DNA of 64,000 nucleotides from Oncomelania hupensis. Taxonomy: Eukaryota > Mollusca > Gastropoda > Littorinimorpha > Pomatiopsidae. A program made the position numbers and the translations under genes. The notes under the pieces are model-generated. The model was not told where the DNA came from, did no database searches, and worked only from the letters and a program-made list of their open reading frames with translations. Of this stretch, positions 22,601 through 31,967 are shown one piece after another (positions within the stretch are counted from its first letter, which is position 1; every line of letters begins with the position of its first letter). The stretch spans positions 81,368,199 through 81,432,198 of the forward strand of contig CM072511.1 of NCBI GenBank assembly GCA_036898135.1. The letters run 5' to 3'.

Positions 22601-23269
22601 CCCAGCACACACACATGGATGGCCATCGCCATCGCGGAAGAAGCTCATCCACAACTACACCCGCATCGCCGTAACACGGACAAATGGAACCAGGAAAATC
22701 GCCCCGGACAAAGTAGTTTGGACCGCCGAATGCGAGACAGCATTCCAAACACTCAAGGACAGAATGACATCGGCGCCAGTACTCCACCTACCCGATTTGA
22801 CTCAGCCATTCGTTCTTCGCACCGACGCAAGCGACTTAGGCCTCGGAGCAGTACTGCTACAGCGCGACCCCAAGAATGCAGAGACGCTATTCCCTGTCGC
22901 CTACGCCAGCAGAAAATTGAGACCCGCCGAGACCCACTACGCCACGTCGGAGAAGGAATGCCTTGGACTAGTCTGGGCCATACAGAAAGTCCAACTCTAC
23001 CTGTATGGGACCCACTTCACAGTTCAGGTGGACCACCAACCACTATCGTTCCTGGCAGCCTCCAAGTCTTTGAACTCTCGCCTGATGAGATGGGCACTCA
23101 CCCTTCAGGCGTACTCATTCCAGATCGAGTACATCCCCGGCAAAGAGAACCACGGAGCCGACTACCTCAGTCGCCATCTCGTGGAGGACACAGCAGCTGT
23201 CGCCCACCCAACACAACTAAGGGCCACAGCACCAGAATTCGTCCCCGCCCAGTAATACCCTGTCACTAG
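19679..23269 (+). CDS. Gag-protease-integrase polyprotein (Gmr1-like LTR element)
   Basis: One uninterrupted frame from ATG 19679, about 1196 codons. An N-terminal charged coiled coil with repeated E-Q-K-K-L-E-L-E-type units covers residues about 31-140. A capsid region follows whose C-terminal part (about 245-335) resembles SCAN domains (Y-R-Q-K-F-R ... L-L-V-W-E-Q-L). A CCHC knuckle lies near 390-405 (C-x2-C-x4-H-x4-C). The protease motif is D-T-G with Asp457. Integrase has an HHCC zinc motif (about 628-672), a catalytic core with Asp700, Asp759 and Glu795 (D,D35E spacing) and a GPY/F module near 936. From about codon 985 the frame runs out of phase over RT/RNase H coding sequence, so its last 210 or so residues are an artefact. 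Gag to integrase appears intact. Confidence 0.9.
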   Translation: MSDPVALRLRFKELGEALHLAGADLIAYINAEVEKQEAKAERAAEREAKKLEAEQKKLALEAEQKKAELEAAREQKKLELEAEQKKAELEAAREQKKLELEGEQKKAALAAEREAEVRKWEYERAEKEKDRQHELELKRLESGASSSSSTPPHSDQLEVASNPVQGMSFPLGTFNEREEGLDLYLTRFERLATEYKLDPTHWSFKLSQGLRGKAYDIYSKLPTDRVTDYHKVKEALLTGFELTGECYRQKFRTNRRVKGESYAQFADRLSTMLDKWISQSATAKTYDGLTELLVWEQLRETMTPELRTFSVEQGAERLEDLVKVADRYVAAHGEAKSFRRDLKPNGKEAQKRSPNREERTANKPNNPRPGQNKGPNTEFGKRGPAEQRRYCSFCNRNNHSTAECFKLAAQRREERESRPAHRVLTQSSGNKPHTIGDHPSVTDTVKVNGKEANCLYDTGLSYDAIVSESLVSRADLTDKTVDLQGADLTKPTTTCPIAWIEVESRYVTGRIQAAVLQKPLYDLVLGCRYVFLGTPPKTVEIAAVQTRAQAKTQPPQPEFAPNPGLEEIKTAQKEDTSIAKCFQKLPKAHTPPHKGDFYMEEGVLHRQGDGDHTQLVLPATLRAQVLELGHSMPLSGHMGIGATVQRISAHYYWPGITEDVKRYVKSCHQCQRYSPRHHTVPVTLGPSVVVGVPFQQVSVDIVGPLPMTKKRNRFLLTLVDACTMWCEAVPLPAIDTKKIADALIAIFTRVGFPDSIRTDNGSQFTGRLMQDVFELIQVHHIRTPPYHPASNGQVERLNGTLLTILRKVADDNPEAWDTYVNAALFAYRETPHAATGYTPSTLLFGRPLAGPLEALRRSWTEAKIDDTPRGATKYVADLQETLKATWKKAGEALKKARARQAKYYNRHAKDRELQVGDQVLLLLPSGTNKLDIAWRGPYRVTAKKSKTVYQVEVNGRARYHHINLLKKYTDRPATPSTHTWMAIAIAEEAHPQLHPHRRNTDKWNQENRPGQSSLDRRMRDSIPNTQGQNDIGASTPPTRFDSAIRSSHRRKRLRPRSSTATARPQECRDAIPCRLRQQKIETRRDPLRHVGEGMPWTSLGHTESPTLPVWDPLHSSGGPPTTIVPGSLQVFELSPDEMGTHPSGVLIPDRVHPRQREPRSRLPQSPSRGGHSSCRPPNTTKGHSTRIRPRPVIPCH
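22638..23255 (+). pseudogene. RT C-terminal remnant and RNase H, +1 frame
   Basis: In the frame one base ahead of the Gag-integrase frame, K-K-L-I-H-N-Y-T-R-I-A starts at 22638. It runs through the P-D-K-V-V-W-T-A-E-C linker into a complete RNase H domain (22764-23255): T-D-A-S-D with catalytic Asp, S-E-K-E with Glu, V-D-H-Q with Asp, then the G-K-E-N-H-G-A-D-Y-L-S-R end. The upstream RT, including the Y-x-D-D palm motif, is missing: integrase sequence ends near 22600 and the thumb/connection sequence begins within about 40 bp. The junction contains a CCATCG direct repeat. The phase change means RNase H is not translated with integrase unless frameshifting occurs. Confidence 0.85.
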
Positions 23270-23408
23270 TGTCCATAGCTACCTGGCACAGTATTGCAGC
23301 TCAGGTAGAGCAACTTACTTAGTTTGTAAATAGGACCCTAGGATAGTGCAGTGTTAAACTAGGCTCTGTAGTAGAAAAAGGTCGAATCCAGTAGTCATCG
23401 CCTTTTTT

Positions 23409-23422
23409 CAGTTGAGGGAGCC
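23409..23422 (+). other. Putative polypurine tract
   Basis: CAGTTGAGGGAGCC abuts the 3' LTR, in the position of the plus-strand primer. It is only partly purine (GAGGGAG core). Confidence 0.5.
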
Positions 23423-24498
23423 TGTCACGAACTGGCTAGTGTTAACTCTGCTTATCGACTATTTAGCCATGTGTAGTATTTGTAACAGTATTTTACTATT
23501 ACTCAGCAGCAATTAAATTACACAGCAGACCACACACCGCGAGCCCGACCCACATCGCAGTGAGTCAGCACTTGAGTTTTGAATCGGACCGTTTTACCCA
23601 ATCAGAGCAGGCTCAGTGGGTAGAGCAGTTTTGAATGTGTCAAAACCTAAGACAGTTTGAATCAGTCGTGTGTGAGACGAGGTAGAGTCAACATCTCCAC
23701 AGCTAGAGAAATCTCTACACTCATAGACCAGGAAGCAGGACTTAGGAATCTTAGAATTCTCTCAAGTCATCACGGGCCTGAACTTGTCAAACAGACGAGC
23801 AGGCGAGCTATCCCGAGCTATCCCGAGCTATCCCGAGCTATCCCCACTCCACAGAAACGACCAGTTGGTTGAGGAGACTCTACCGCACAAGACGGAAAGA
23901 GCTGCCTTGAAAGACACCCTGTCAGACCCCACAGCGTGGCAAGGGAACCCAACTACACAACGACACAGGTGGACCAGAAGCTACCTCACAGAAGGACTTC
24001 GAACACCCCACACATGAGTTAAGTGCATAAGGCGAAGGTGCACTTAAACTGATCATAGCAGGACCACAGTAGTCCAACTCTTCAGAAACTGTAAAAAGGA
24101 CCACAGTAGTCCAAATCTACATGAGATATAATAGAAAGTGCCCGAGGAAGAAATAACAGCGGCCTAGACTATCAGCGATCGAACTATTTGCATTGGGAGA
24201 GACTTTTTAAGTTAGATTAGTACTTAGAGAATCTTGTATAGAGTAGAAGAAATAAATGTGTGATTTTAACTGTTATCAAGTGGCTGGACTACATATGATT
24301 CATAGCCGTGTGAAAGCTAGTGTGACAGTAATCTTTTACCATTTTTCTATCTATTTCTGTATCCCAACCTTAACACAGAACGAGCTAAACAAATAAATTT
24401 ATTAAAGTAATTCATAGGGTGACGTACTAGCAGTTCCCACCGAATAAACGTGAGGGTCCATAATTCCATTGTGCAGAGCCCATAAACCCCACGTGACA
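23423..24498 (+). repeat. 3' LTR (1076 bp)
   Basis: Same sequence as the 5' LTR without the 87-bp block; AATAAA at 24251-24256. Followed by GTTGC (24499-24503). Confidence 0.92.
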
Positions 24499-24503
24499 GT
24501 TGC

Positions 24504-24904
24504 CAAGGGTGATGAAGAAGACATGTTGAAAAGGCAAGCGCGCAGGGAGGGAAAAGTTCGACGAATCGCTCGACGTAAGCGCGAGGAGATGTGGCCGCGA
24601 TGCATTGACCCACAAGGAGGGAAGGCAGCACGCAGGGAGCCATGGCGTTGCAAGCAACTGCTGTACGGAGGACGCTACCCTCCAGTCGTAGTAAAAGAAG
24701 AAACCATTTGTACTATCTTTGGTATAACGTAGAGTAGCATAATTTAAAAGGTCCAAATTTAAAGGCGTTGTTTACTTCTGGCGAAAATGGTATTATCTTA
24801 AAATCCGCATTGTTATTACAAATTAAACAATGTAGTGAGAAGCGTAGTTTTCCTTTTATTGGAATTTAATTTCATTCAAATGACGTCACACCAGTTTCAA
24901 TTTT

Positions 24905-24905
<1 letters not shown>
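24504..24905. other. Right flank of the LTR element; one unrecognised frame
   Basis: Beyond the LTR, an Arg/Lys-rich frame continues to a stop at about 24730. Only its first 10 residues come from the LTR. It is GC-richer than the surroundings, but I recognise no domain. It could be a disrupted host or repeat sequence. Confidence 0.35.
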
Positions 24906-24978
<73 letters not shown>

Positions 24979-25020
24979 TGTAGACACAGACAGACAGGCA
25001 GACGGACAGACAGACAGAAA
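24906..25020. repeat. (GA)n-(GACA)n microsatellite
   Basis: GA array at 24911-24950 grading into GACA units to about 25018. Confidence 0.95.
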
Positions 25021-25169
25021 TCAACCTATGATTGTTTGCAAAAACAATTAACACGAGACTTAAAAGTTGGCCCTGACATAAATATTGGATGGGAGCAAAG
25101 TTGCTATTGGTTTGATGGTTGTCTCAGTGTATCGTTTTTCCTTCTCACACATCCCCGGTTTCCTAGGAT

Positions 25170-25315
25170 TGTGCCCAGTCGTCCGAGTGTCAGACTATGC
25201 GCAAAAGGCAGCGAGTGGGCACCTCGGGCGACTTGAGTTAGATCCTCATGTATCGGCCAGCGCCTTGAGCAGCTCTTGAGCTGAAAAAAAAGCGCTATAT
25301 AAGAATGATAAATAA
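25170..25315 (+). mobile_element. GCGCTATATAA-type repeat, 3' portion
   Basis: Contains the GCGCCTTGAG...GCTCTTGAGCTG block and ends GCGCTATATAAG followed by an ATAAATAAA-like tail. It lacks the upstream third seen at 47.6 kb. Confidence 0.75.
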
Positions 25316-25656
25316 AATGAATTAACTCTATTTATTCTTCTTCTTATTAAATGTCATAGTGCTTATTACTTTGCAGATTTCAATTTATCATTTTGCAGAT
25401 TCCAATATAACAGAATATCGTCCCTAAAGGGTAACATCTTTGAAACGATCTCCCAAATGCCAATGTCAGACGCTCCTCGTTGGTTTGGTGATTTCACCCC
25501 TAAATGACCAACAGACGGGAGATGTGATCTGGACTACGTGGAGAAAGGCTGTCAGAGAGAGGCGTTGGCCTGGGGGTGATGTGATGAACGGATGAAGTGC
25601 TTTCTTCTCTAGTCTTATTATCTCCTCTGCTTCCTCCTCCTCTACCTCCTCCTCCC

Positions 25657-25658
25657 CC

Positions 25659-25755
<97 letters not shown>
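25657..25755. repeat. (ATC)n microsatellite
   Basis: About 98 bp of near-perfect ATC. Confidence 0.95.
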
Positions 25756-25834
25756 AATCATCGAAGTGCAATCTTCTGTATTCTTATTATTTCTTTTTGT
25801 CTTCTTTCTCTTTATCGTCATCATCCCCTCACCT

Positions 25835-26407
25835 CTCCCGTAAGGGTGCCGGGGGTTTCAGTAAAAATAGTATCCCCACTTTCTGGAAATTTAGTGCTTT
25901 AAATGCCCACTGTCGTTGTCTTTCTCCTTTGTTCTTTCTCATTCCTACTCTGTTCGACCAATCTACTATACTATCTTCTTCTTCGCTAGTCACCTACCTT
26001 TTTTTTTCTTCAAAACTTCCAAAACTCATTATTTGTGTATGAGTTCTGTTGGGTCAGCTTGGGAATATTGAACGCTTTCTGCCAAATGGTCACTAGGGCT
26101 TCATATGATATTATTATTTAGCAATTCTATTTTTATGCGTTTTGTTGATATTTTATAATGATGTTTATATTCTATTTTGTTTTTTGTAAACGGGGGTTTG
26201 ATATATTGGAGTATATAGTCTCAGCGTCCCCTGCTTGGGATGCCTTTATTGTAAAGTGACCGGCTGTCGGAATGGCTTCAGTGTTGCCACTAAGGTTGTT
26301 TCGGCAGATCTTTTATACGGATCAGGAATGAGTCCTCTTTCAACCAAGTTATGCCCTTGATTTTGTGGTCCTGATTCGGCTCCTTGCAGTCCGCTGGGTC
26401 CCGTAAG
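25835..26407 (-). repeat. Repeat X, uninterrupted copy
   Basis: On the minus strand, 26407 to about 26030 aligns with 32640-33018, and about 26030-25835 aligns with 36444-36618, as one continuous unit of about 570 bp. It therefore shows the state before the LINE insertion in the other copy. It ends in a C-rich CCCCCGGCACCC block. No coding sequence; class unknown. TTAG-like repeats abut its start. Confidence 0.75.
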
Positions 26408-26426
26408 CAATGAATAACTAACTAAC

Positions 26427-26427
26427 T

Positions 26428-26511
<84 letters not shown>

Positions 26512-26530
26512 TTCACCATCGTCGTCGTCG
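26427..26530. repeat. (ATC)n microsatellite with (GTC)n end
   Basis: About 90 bp ATC followed by a short TCG/GTC run. Confidence 0.95.
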
Positions 26531-26746
26531 TCGTCGTTGTCCTCGTCTTCTGAGTGTAATTGTTGTTTTTTAATTACATACGTGTAGTACAATGATACTA
26601 TAATCGATAAATAAAAAGAAAAATTTTCCTTGTACTAAATCTTGTTCTTCGGGTTTCTCTTTGATGGAAACTGTAAGATGAAAGAGGTACAGAACATGAA
26701 ATGTATGGGTTAAGCACATTTCTTCACACATTTGGCTTTCTGCGTG

Positions 26747-26990
26747 CAGGTGGATGTGGAAACGTTGTTCGTTGTAGGATTGCTTAAGGACATCTACAGC
26801 ACGAAAGCCGCATCATCCATGAATTCAACTCAACCATCCTGCCAAGGCTACACAACGACCTAGTTGTGGGCGACTTTGTGGACAGCTACAACAACCTGAC
26901 TCGCAAAACACTGATGGGTCGTCAGTGGGCAGTGCCGGACAGCCAAGTTTATCATGAAAGTTTACCAGGACACTTGAACACGTACTGAAC
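26747..26990 (+). pseudogene. Beta-1,3-galactosyltransferase-like fragment, frameshifted
   Basis: Three frames in succession give parts of a Galactosyl_T-like domain: V-E-T-L-F-V-V-G-L, then (+1) the H-N-D-L-V-V-G-D-F-V-D-S-Y-N-N-L-T-x-K-T-L-M-G block, then (+1) A-K-F-I-M-K-V. The family pattern is ...(D/H)xDI(I/L)..DF.D.Y.NLT.KT...W...C..AK(F/Y)..K.DDD. The sequence ends where the DDD metal-binding motif should be (Y-Q-D-T here). A CTTTCTGCGTGCAG string just upstream could be an old splice acceptor. Glycosyltransferases of this family act in the Golgi, but this piece is broken and probably not expressed. A LINE fragment follows directly. Confidence 0.6.
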
Positions 26991-26994
26991 ATTC

Positions 26995-27225
26995 CTTGTG
27001 AAATATTTTAATATATTAATTAGTGTTGACTCAAAATCAGTGCATTATGCTTTAAGAAAATGGAAAAGTAGAAAGAGAAGAAATATAATGTTTGAAGTAA
27101 GATATCTTATTCATAGTATAAGAATTAGAGGTATTGGAATTACTCTCTGTTGGGTTCCAAAACATTTAGGGTTTGATGGTATCTAAATTTCAGATAAATT
27201 AACCCAAAAGGGACAATGAAAAGTG
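26995..27225 (+). pseudogene. LINE RNase H fragment
   Basis: The frame from 26998 reads S-V-D-S-K-S-V ... R-R-N-I-M-F-E-V-R-Y-L-I-H-S ... C-W-V-P-K-H, then a stop, then I-S-D-K-L-T-Q-K-G. This matches the DSKS...CWVPSH...SDxLAK order of LINE RNase H domains. It is related to the 2.2-2.7 kb fragment. One nonsense change; no RT present. Confidence 0.6.
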
Positions 27226-28535
27226 AGCATATATTTCTTAATTGTAATTTGAAATCAGCTCAATTTTAATATTGTGTGTGTGTTTGTGTGTACCAACATT
27301 GCATCATTTTCTCTGTGCGATGTTGCTTTGTGGCTGAATACATTTTGCTTTCTGCAATCTCATCTAGATTATAAAGAGTGGGTACCTTTGTGCATAGAGT
27401 GAGTCTAGAGTTGTCGTAATGGTGTTTGAAGAGCCCAGAAAAATGTATGTCGGTAACCGTAGAAACTGTCAACATTTAGCCAACTGTACCGGAAGTCAAG
27501 CAAAAGAAAATAAATTTACCGCGCATGTGCCACTTTCGCGTGCCACTTTTGGTTTTGTCAAAATAAACCTGCAGAGGTTTTTATTCCTTCGTTTATTTTC
27601 CAACCCATCTTTTCTTCTTCTTCTTCTTCTTTTCTTTTCCTCTCGCTGGCTGTATTTTCTATAAGTAACGTTAGGAAGATGAAAATAGAAAATACGCAGA
27701 AGAAGAGAAGAAGGGGGAGAAGTGACTGAGGAAAACAAACGGAGAGTTAGAGTTTCTTGTTGGCTTTCCCTCACCGTTCGGGTAAAACTGAAGAGAGAAA
27801 GAAACTCAGAAGAGCAACATCGGCCGATATGAAAGGTATATTTGCACCAAAATTTTCCTTCTACGTGAAAGCATAGAAGTCCCAACGCAACAACATCCAA
27901 GGCGAATATGAAGTAGTACTAAAACGATTGTATGTATGCTGATATAAGTGAGAAAATGTTTGATTTTCAAGAATTGTAGTCTATAAATTTTGAGTAGGAG
28001 TTTTCGCTAGTAGCTTCATTAACTTGTTAATATTGTTGTCGTGTTAATATAAAAAATTCCACACTTGTTGGTTTGGTTGTTGTTGTTGTTGGTCCATATA
28101 AGATCACTATGTGTACATACTTTAAATGACATAAATGAGATGATTGATGAAGCAGTGACCAGAATAATGATGAGGTACTCAAAGGAAACCCGGAAAACTT
28201 AAGAAACTCAAATAACTGCCTTTGCCCCCTGAAACATTTTTTTACTGACCTAACTAACCATTGATTGAGTGGACAGATCATGATCCTAGTCAGATCCAAT
28301 GTCCATTAAGCGCACTGCTCAATATGGCATGCGAGTACGCTGAAGTCGTTTGGACCAGTGCATATAGTTCGGCTCCACTGGACACTCAGCCTGATTAGTG
28401 AAAAAGGACACTAACGATGATGACCCCCAAGCCTAAGGCCACTTACTTTAGCGACACTGTCCCTTGCCGTCAGTGAGGCAGAAAATCATCAAAGAATCGC
28501 CGAATGGGGACAGTAGCTACCCCCTACCCTTTAAT
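27226..28535. other. No gene seen
   Basis: Unique-looking DNA with short CTT (27609-27635) and TTG (28075-28095) runs. Frames up to 134 codons on the minus strand (27496-27900) are Arg/Ser-rich and unrecognised. Confidence 0.5.
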
Positions 28536-28539
28536 CTTT

Positions 28540-28616
<77 letters not shown>
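28536..28616. repeat. (CT)n microsatellite
   Basis: About 73 bp of perfect CT. Confidence 0.95.
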
Positions 28617-28618
<2 letters not shown>

Positions 28619-29308
28619 CCTCCCATTCCTTTTAAGACCGAAGGTTCATTTTTTGTGACTGTGTACAGACCACGACAAGAAGGGACTATAGTTATCTTAA
28701 AAAGGCCAAAGGATAAAGAAATGCCCTCGATTATTGGGCTTTTTGATAAACCTCTTCGCCTCTAGGTGAAACGGAAAAACGATGATCGTTATAGGCTAAA
28801 TCGTGTGGAAATAAAGTTAACTGCTGGAAAAAGATCACTTTGTTGTCAACTCTTGAGTATTCTTTATGTTATATTTCAACGTGGCTGGCGGCAAAGGAGC
28901 AAATCGCCACACGTCATTTTTCAGAACTGTTTTTGCGCTCTTTTTTTCTTTTTCTTTTAACATTTTACAAAACAACAACACTATGCCAGCTTTGAGTTGC
29001 ACCTTCATCATCAGAGCCAAAGACAACTTATGGAATGTTTTACGGCCCCATTAATGTGGAACCAATGTTTTAATGTTTTACGTGAGAATATCGATCATTT
29101 ACAGTAAGAAGGAAGAAAACATTACCTTCGCCTTTCCTACTCTACATGCCCCTTCTTTTTCATCGTCGTCGTCGTCGCAGTCGCCATTATCATCAACATT
29201 GTCATCATCATCATCCTCATCCTCATCAGAATCTTTATTGTCCCCATGAAAACACAAGAAAATGTGTGTGCGGCGTACACTTCATAAATACAACGGCCTA
29301 CAAGCAAT
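28617..29308. other. No gene seen
   Basis: Non-coding; short TCG/ATC runs at 29160-29225. Confidence 0.5.
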
Positions 29309-29321
29309 AAGACATCATCAT

Positions 29322-29404
<83 letters not shown>
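29309..29404. repeat. (ATC)n microsatellite
   Basis: ACC-rich start, then perfect ATC to 29404. Confidence 0.95.
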
Positions 29405-29405
<1 letters not shown>

Positions 29406-29680
29406 GGTCAATGAATAAAATAATTAATTAAGCACGAATATGAGGTGGGAGTGGGGGGGTTGAGAAATAAAACATACATTTATTTATGGACAGCGAGACT
29501 GGCGCCAAAGTTGAAAAGGCTATTCACTGCAGTTCCTCGTCTGATGGTTTCAATATGTATTATAAACAGAGCTGTTCGAATGAGAAAACATGTATCTGCT
29601 CTATTGTCCCTCATTTTGGTCCTTAGCTAGGGTCTCAAACCCCAGAAACATTTTACGATTTGAGTTCTTGATTGAATAAA

Positions 29681-29914
29681 CATTTGAAGTTTAATGTCTA
29701 CGCCCATCATTGACGACAGGGCAGACAGAGACAGCCATTTGAGAAAAGACGGGGTATGGACCTCAAACAACACTGAATCACCACCACCCATAGCAATCTC
29801 GCTGCTAAGATGAACAGTGACAACATTTCCACTTTTAACTTGCTTACCGCAGGATTCGAACCTGGGTCATCGGTGTTCCAGGCGAACGCTCTGCCACTGT
29901 GCTACTCAGTGGGC
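29681..29914 (-). mobile_element. SINE family A copy
   Basis: Full-length: 3' end GTAGACATTAAACTTCAAATG-like at 29681-29702, tRNA-like head at 29850-29912 (B box GGTTCGAATCC). The A box is damaged (GTGCTACTCAGT in plus sense). Confidence 0.75.
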
Positions 29915-31100
29915 GTGAGTTATTGTACATCGCGGTTGTTTGTAGTGGTTCCTCTATAACGCAGAAGTAGACTTTAGTAAGCCTTATGAATAAATGTCGG
30001 CAGCATCTGCGTCACAGAGTAACCACTGCCCTACACAAAGACCCAAAGTAGGTAATGCCCCTTTGCTACATCCAAGAAAGTCTGGACGGACAGAGAGAAA
30101 GGATTTCCGAGTGTTAGTTATCTGGCTGTGGCTCCTCTTTGTCTGTGATTGGTGGTTAACGATGCTAATCAGGGTGTTGCTGATGCTGTGTGTCGGGTGA
30201 GAATGTTCGGGTGGGCGCGGTGAAACCCCAAACACAGTTTACCCCCTTGTGTAAAAAGTGTTTTTGGGAACTTGGTTCTGTTAATTTCCTATCTATTCCC
30301 CTTTGAATGATTTTATTATCCCTCGAAAATGACACTTTTTCATTCACAGAGCTGCGCACAAAACGAATACAGAATCCTATATTGTCCTCAAAAACATTCA
30401 CAAAAAGAATCGTGTGCAGTGCCCATCTGCACATAAAAATCTAAATTTGTTCAAAAATACAAAAGAAATAGACTGAAATATTAAATTAAATTATTATAGC
30501 GCCACAAATTTTGAAATAATGATGATAATACATTGATACACTGATTCTGAAATTGCGTGCATACCTACATAATACATCTAACTACAACTGAAAGTCAAGT
30601 CAAATTAGGCCAAGAAATGTTATTTCCCACATTGTAGAATTCATATAGCACACAGCATCACAGCAGATCAGAAACTGTTATAAACAAATCAAAATAATAC
30701 GTAAATCACAAAATAACCACTTCCAAACCACTTCTTAATTTTTATAGGTTAATTACTCCTCTTCGTTCAAAAGAAAGTTCTCATTTAATGCAACAGTTAT
30801 TGGAGAAAGGAAACGAAAAGAAAATCGCTGATACTTTTGAGGAAATTGATCCCATTGACCAGGTTGTTGAGGAACAGAAGAAGGAAGTATTAATGGAAGA
30901 AAACCAACACAAGATGGCATGTGGCAACTCAGTGGGAGTTTTGAGTCGATTGAGCTACTTAACAAGATCCCGCACACATCAACAAGTCTCTCCCCAAATT
31001 CCCTCTATTCGTTAGTTTGTTTTTCTTGTGGTTTTTTTCTTTCTTTCTTTTCGTTTTATTTGCCTTCGTTCTTCTATTAGTATTCCCCTCTTTCTCCTCA
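29915..31100. other. No recognised gene
   Basis: AT-rich. A 75-codon acidic frame at 30788-31015 is the only frame not driven by simple repeats; I do not recognise it. Confidence 0.45.
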
Positions 31101-31205
31101 TTCCTTTTCTTCTTCTTCTTCTTCTTCTTCTTCTTCTTCTTCTTCTTCTTCTTCTTCTTCTTCTTCTTCTTCTTCTTCTTCTTCTTCTTCTTCTTCTTCT
31201 TTTTC
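31101..31205. repeat. (CTT)n microsatellite
   Basis: About 97 bp of CTT that directly abuts a LINE 3' end on the minus strand. Confidence 0.95.
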
Positions 31206-31310
31206 TTGGTTTAAACAATGGTTTCTTCAGTGAATTTCTGATCTGACAAATACATAACAAATACAGTAACAGGAATACACAAAAGGCAAAGCTTAAGTGA
31301 GTGCTTACCT
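31206..31310 (-). mobile_element. LINE 3'-UTR end related to the 33-36 kb LINE
   Basis: On the minus strand, TTAAGCTTTGCCTTTTGTGT and then GTTTAAACCAAG match 36351-36431 at the end of the Jockey/CR1-type LINE. The (AAG)n array begins right after the end. The 145-codon hydrophobic frame at 31648-31211 overlaps this non-coding tail and is an AT-rich artefact. Confidence 0.6.
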
Positions 31311-31726
31311 GGACGAGTTACAATAATCTGTGTCAGTTTAGGCGGAATAATTACATCATTGAGGTACAAATACATTGCCATCAACACAAGAACAATAACA
31401 ATGATAGGGAAAGCATAATCATAAACAACATACAAATGAATTACAAAAGATATACATAAATATAATACGTAACAAGTAAATACAGAAACATATAGAAAAA
31501 GAATGAAATAATAGCAAAATAATAGGGAGAGATTCACTAGGAACACAGTTGCAGCAAGGAGTTTGCGGAAGGTAGGTAGGTACCACGGAAGAAACAAAAA
31601 AAAAACAAAACAAAACAAAAAAAAAACTATCTTTAATATACCAGACAAAAAGGCAAGTTAACTATAGTTACTATTAGTGAAAGCGGCCTGACAGTCGCAG
31701 AAATTCGTGAACAACAGCCACACGTA

Positions 31727-31967
31727 CCACCGCCGTAGCTCAGAGGTAGAGCGTTCGCCTGGCACACCAATGACCACACCGCTGACCCAGGTTCGAATAT
31801 TGCGGTAAGATAAAAATGGCGATGTTTCACAGTTCATGCTAGCAGTTTTATTGCCCATGTGGTTCACTGTTTATTTACGTCCTTATATCCCTTTTTTCCT
31901 CTGATGGTTATCCCTAGGTCTTGTCTGCCGTATCGCCCATGTGGGTGTAGACGTTAAACTTCAATGT
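31727..31967 (+). mobile_element. SINE family A copy
   Basis: Plus-strand copy with A box GTAGCTCAGAGGTAGAGCG and B box GGTTCGAAT. It contains a small internal duplication in the head and ends GTAGACGTTAAACTTCAATG. Confidence 0.8.

Larger units (their letters stand above)
18149..24498 (+). mobile_element. Gmr1-like Ty3/gypsy LTR retrotransposon, RT-deleted
   Basis: A 6350-bp element bounded by TG...CA LTRs and GTTGC duplications. The internal order is leader, Gag (coiled coil, SCAN-like domain, CCHC knuckle), aspartic protease, integrase, short RT C-terminal remnant, RNase H, purine-rich tract. Integrase before RT/RNase H is the Ty1/copia-like order; among Ty3/gypsy elements it is known for the Gmr1 lineage. 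Outside one 87-bp insertion the two LTRs differ at only about two positions that I could find (G/A near 19125 and T/C near 18819), so the insertion is recent. The RT fingers and palm are absent, so this copy needs an RT from another element. Confidence 0.9.

Noticed and set aside
20461..22654. Minus-strand frames of 60-156 codons inside the LTR element
   Set aside because: They are antisense shadows of the Gag-protease-integrase frame and show no family motifs.
22640..23269. C-terminal 210 residues of the 1196-codon LTR-element frame as a real domain
   Set aside because: The +1 frame over the same DNA encodes a well-conserved RNase H, so the long frame here is out of phase and Arg/Pro/Ser-rich by chance.
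31211..31648. A 145-codon hydrophobic membrane-like protein on the minus strand
   Set aside because: Its C-terminal part overlaps a LINE 3' UTR homologous to 36.35-36.43 kb; the hydrophobicity reflects AT/TTT-rich sequence.
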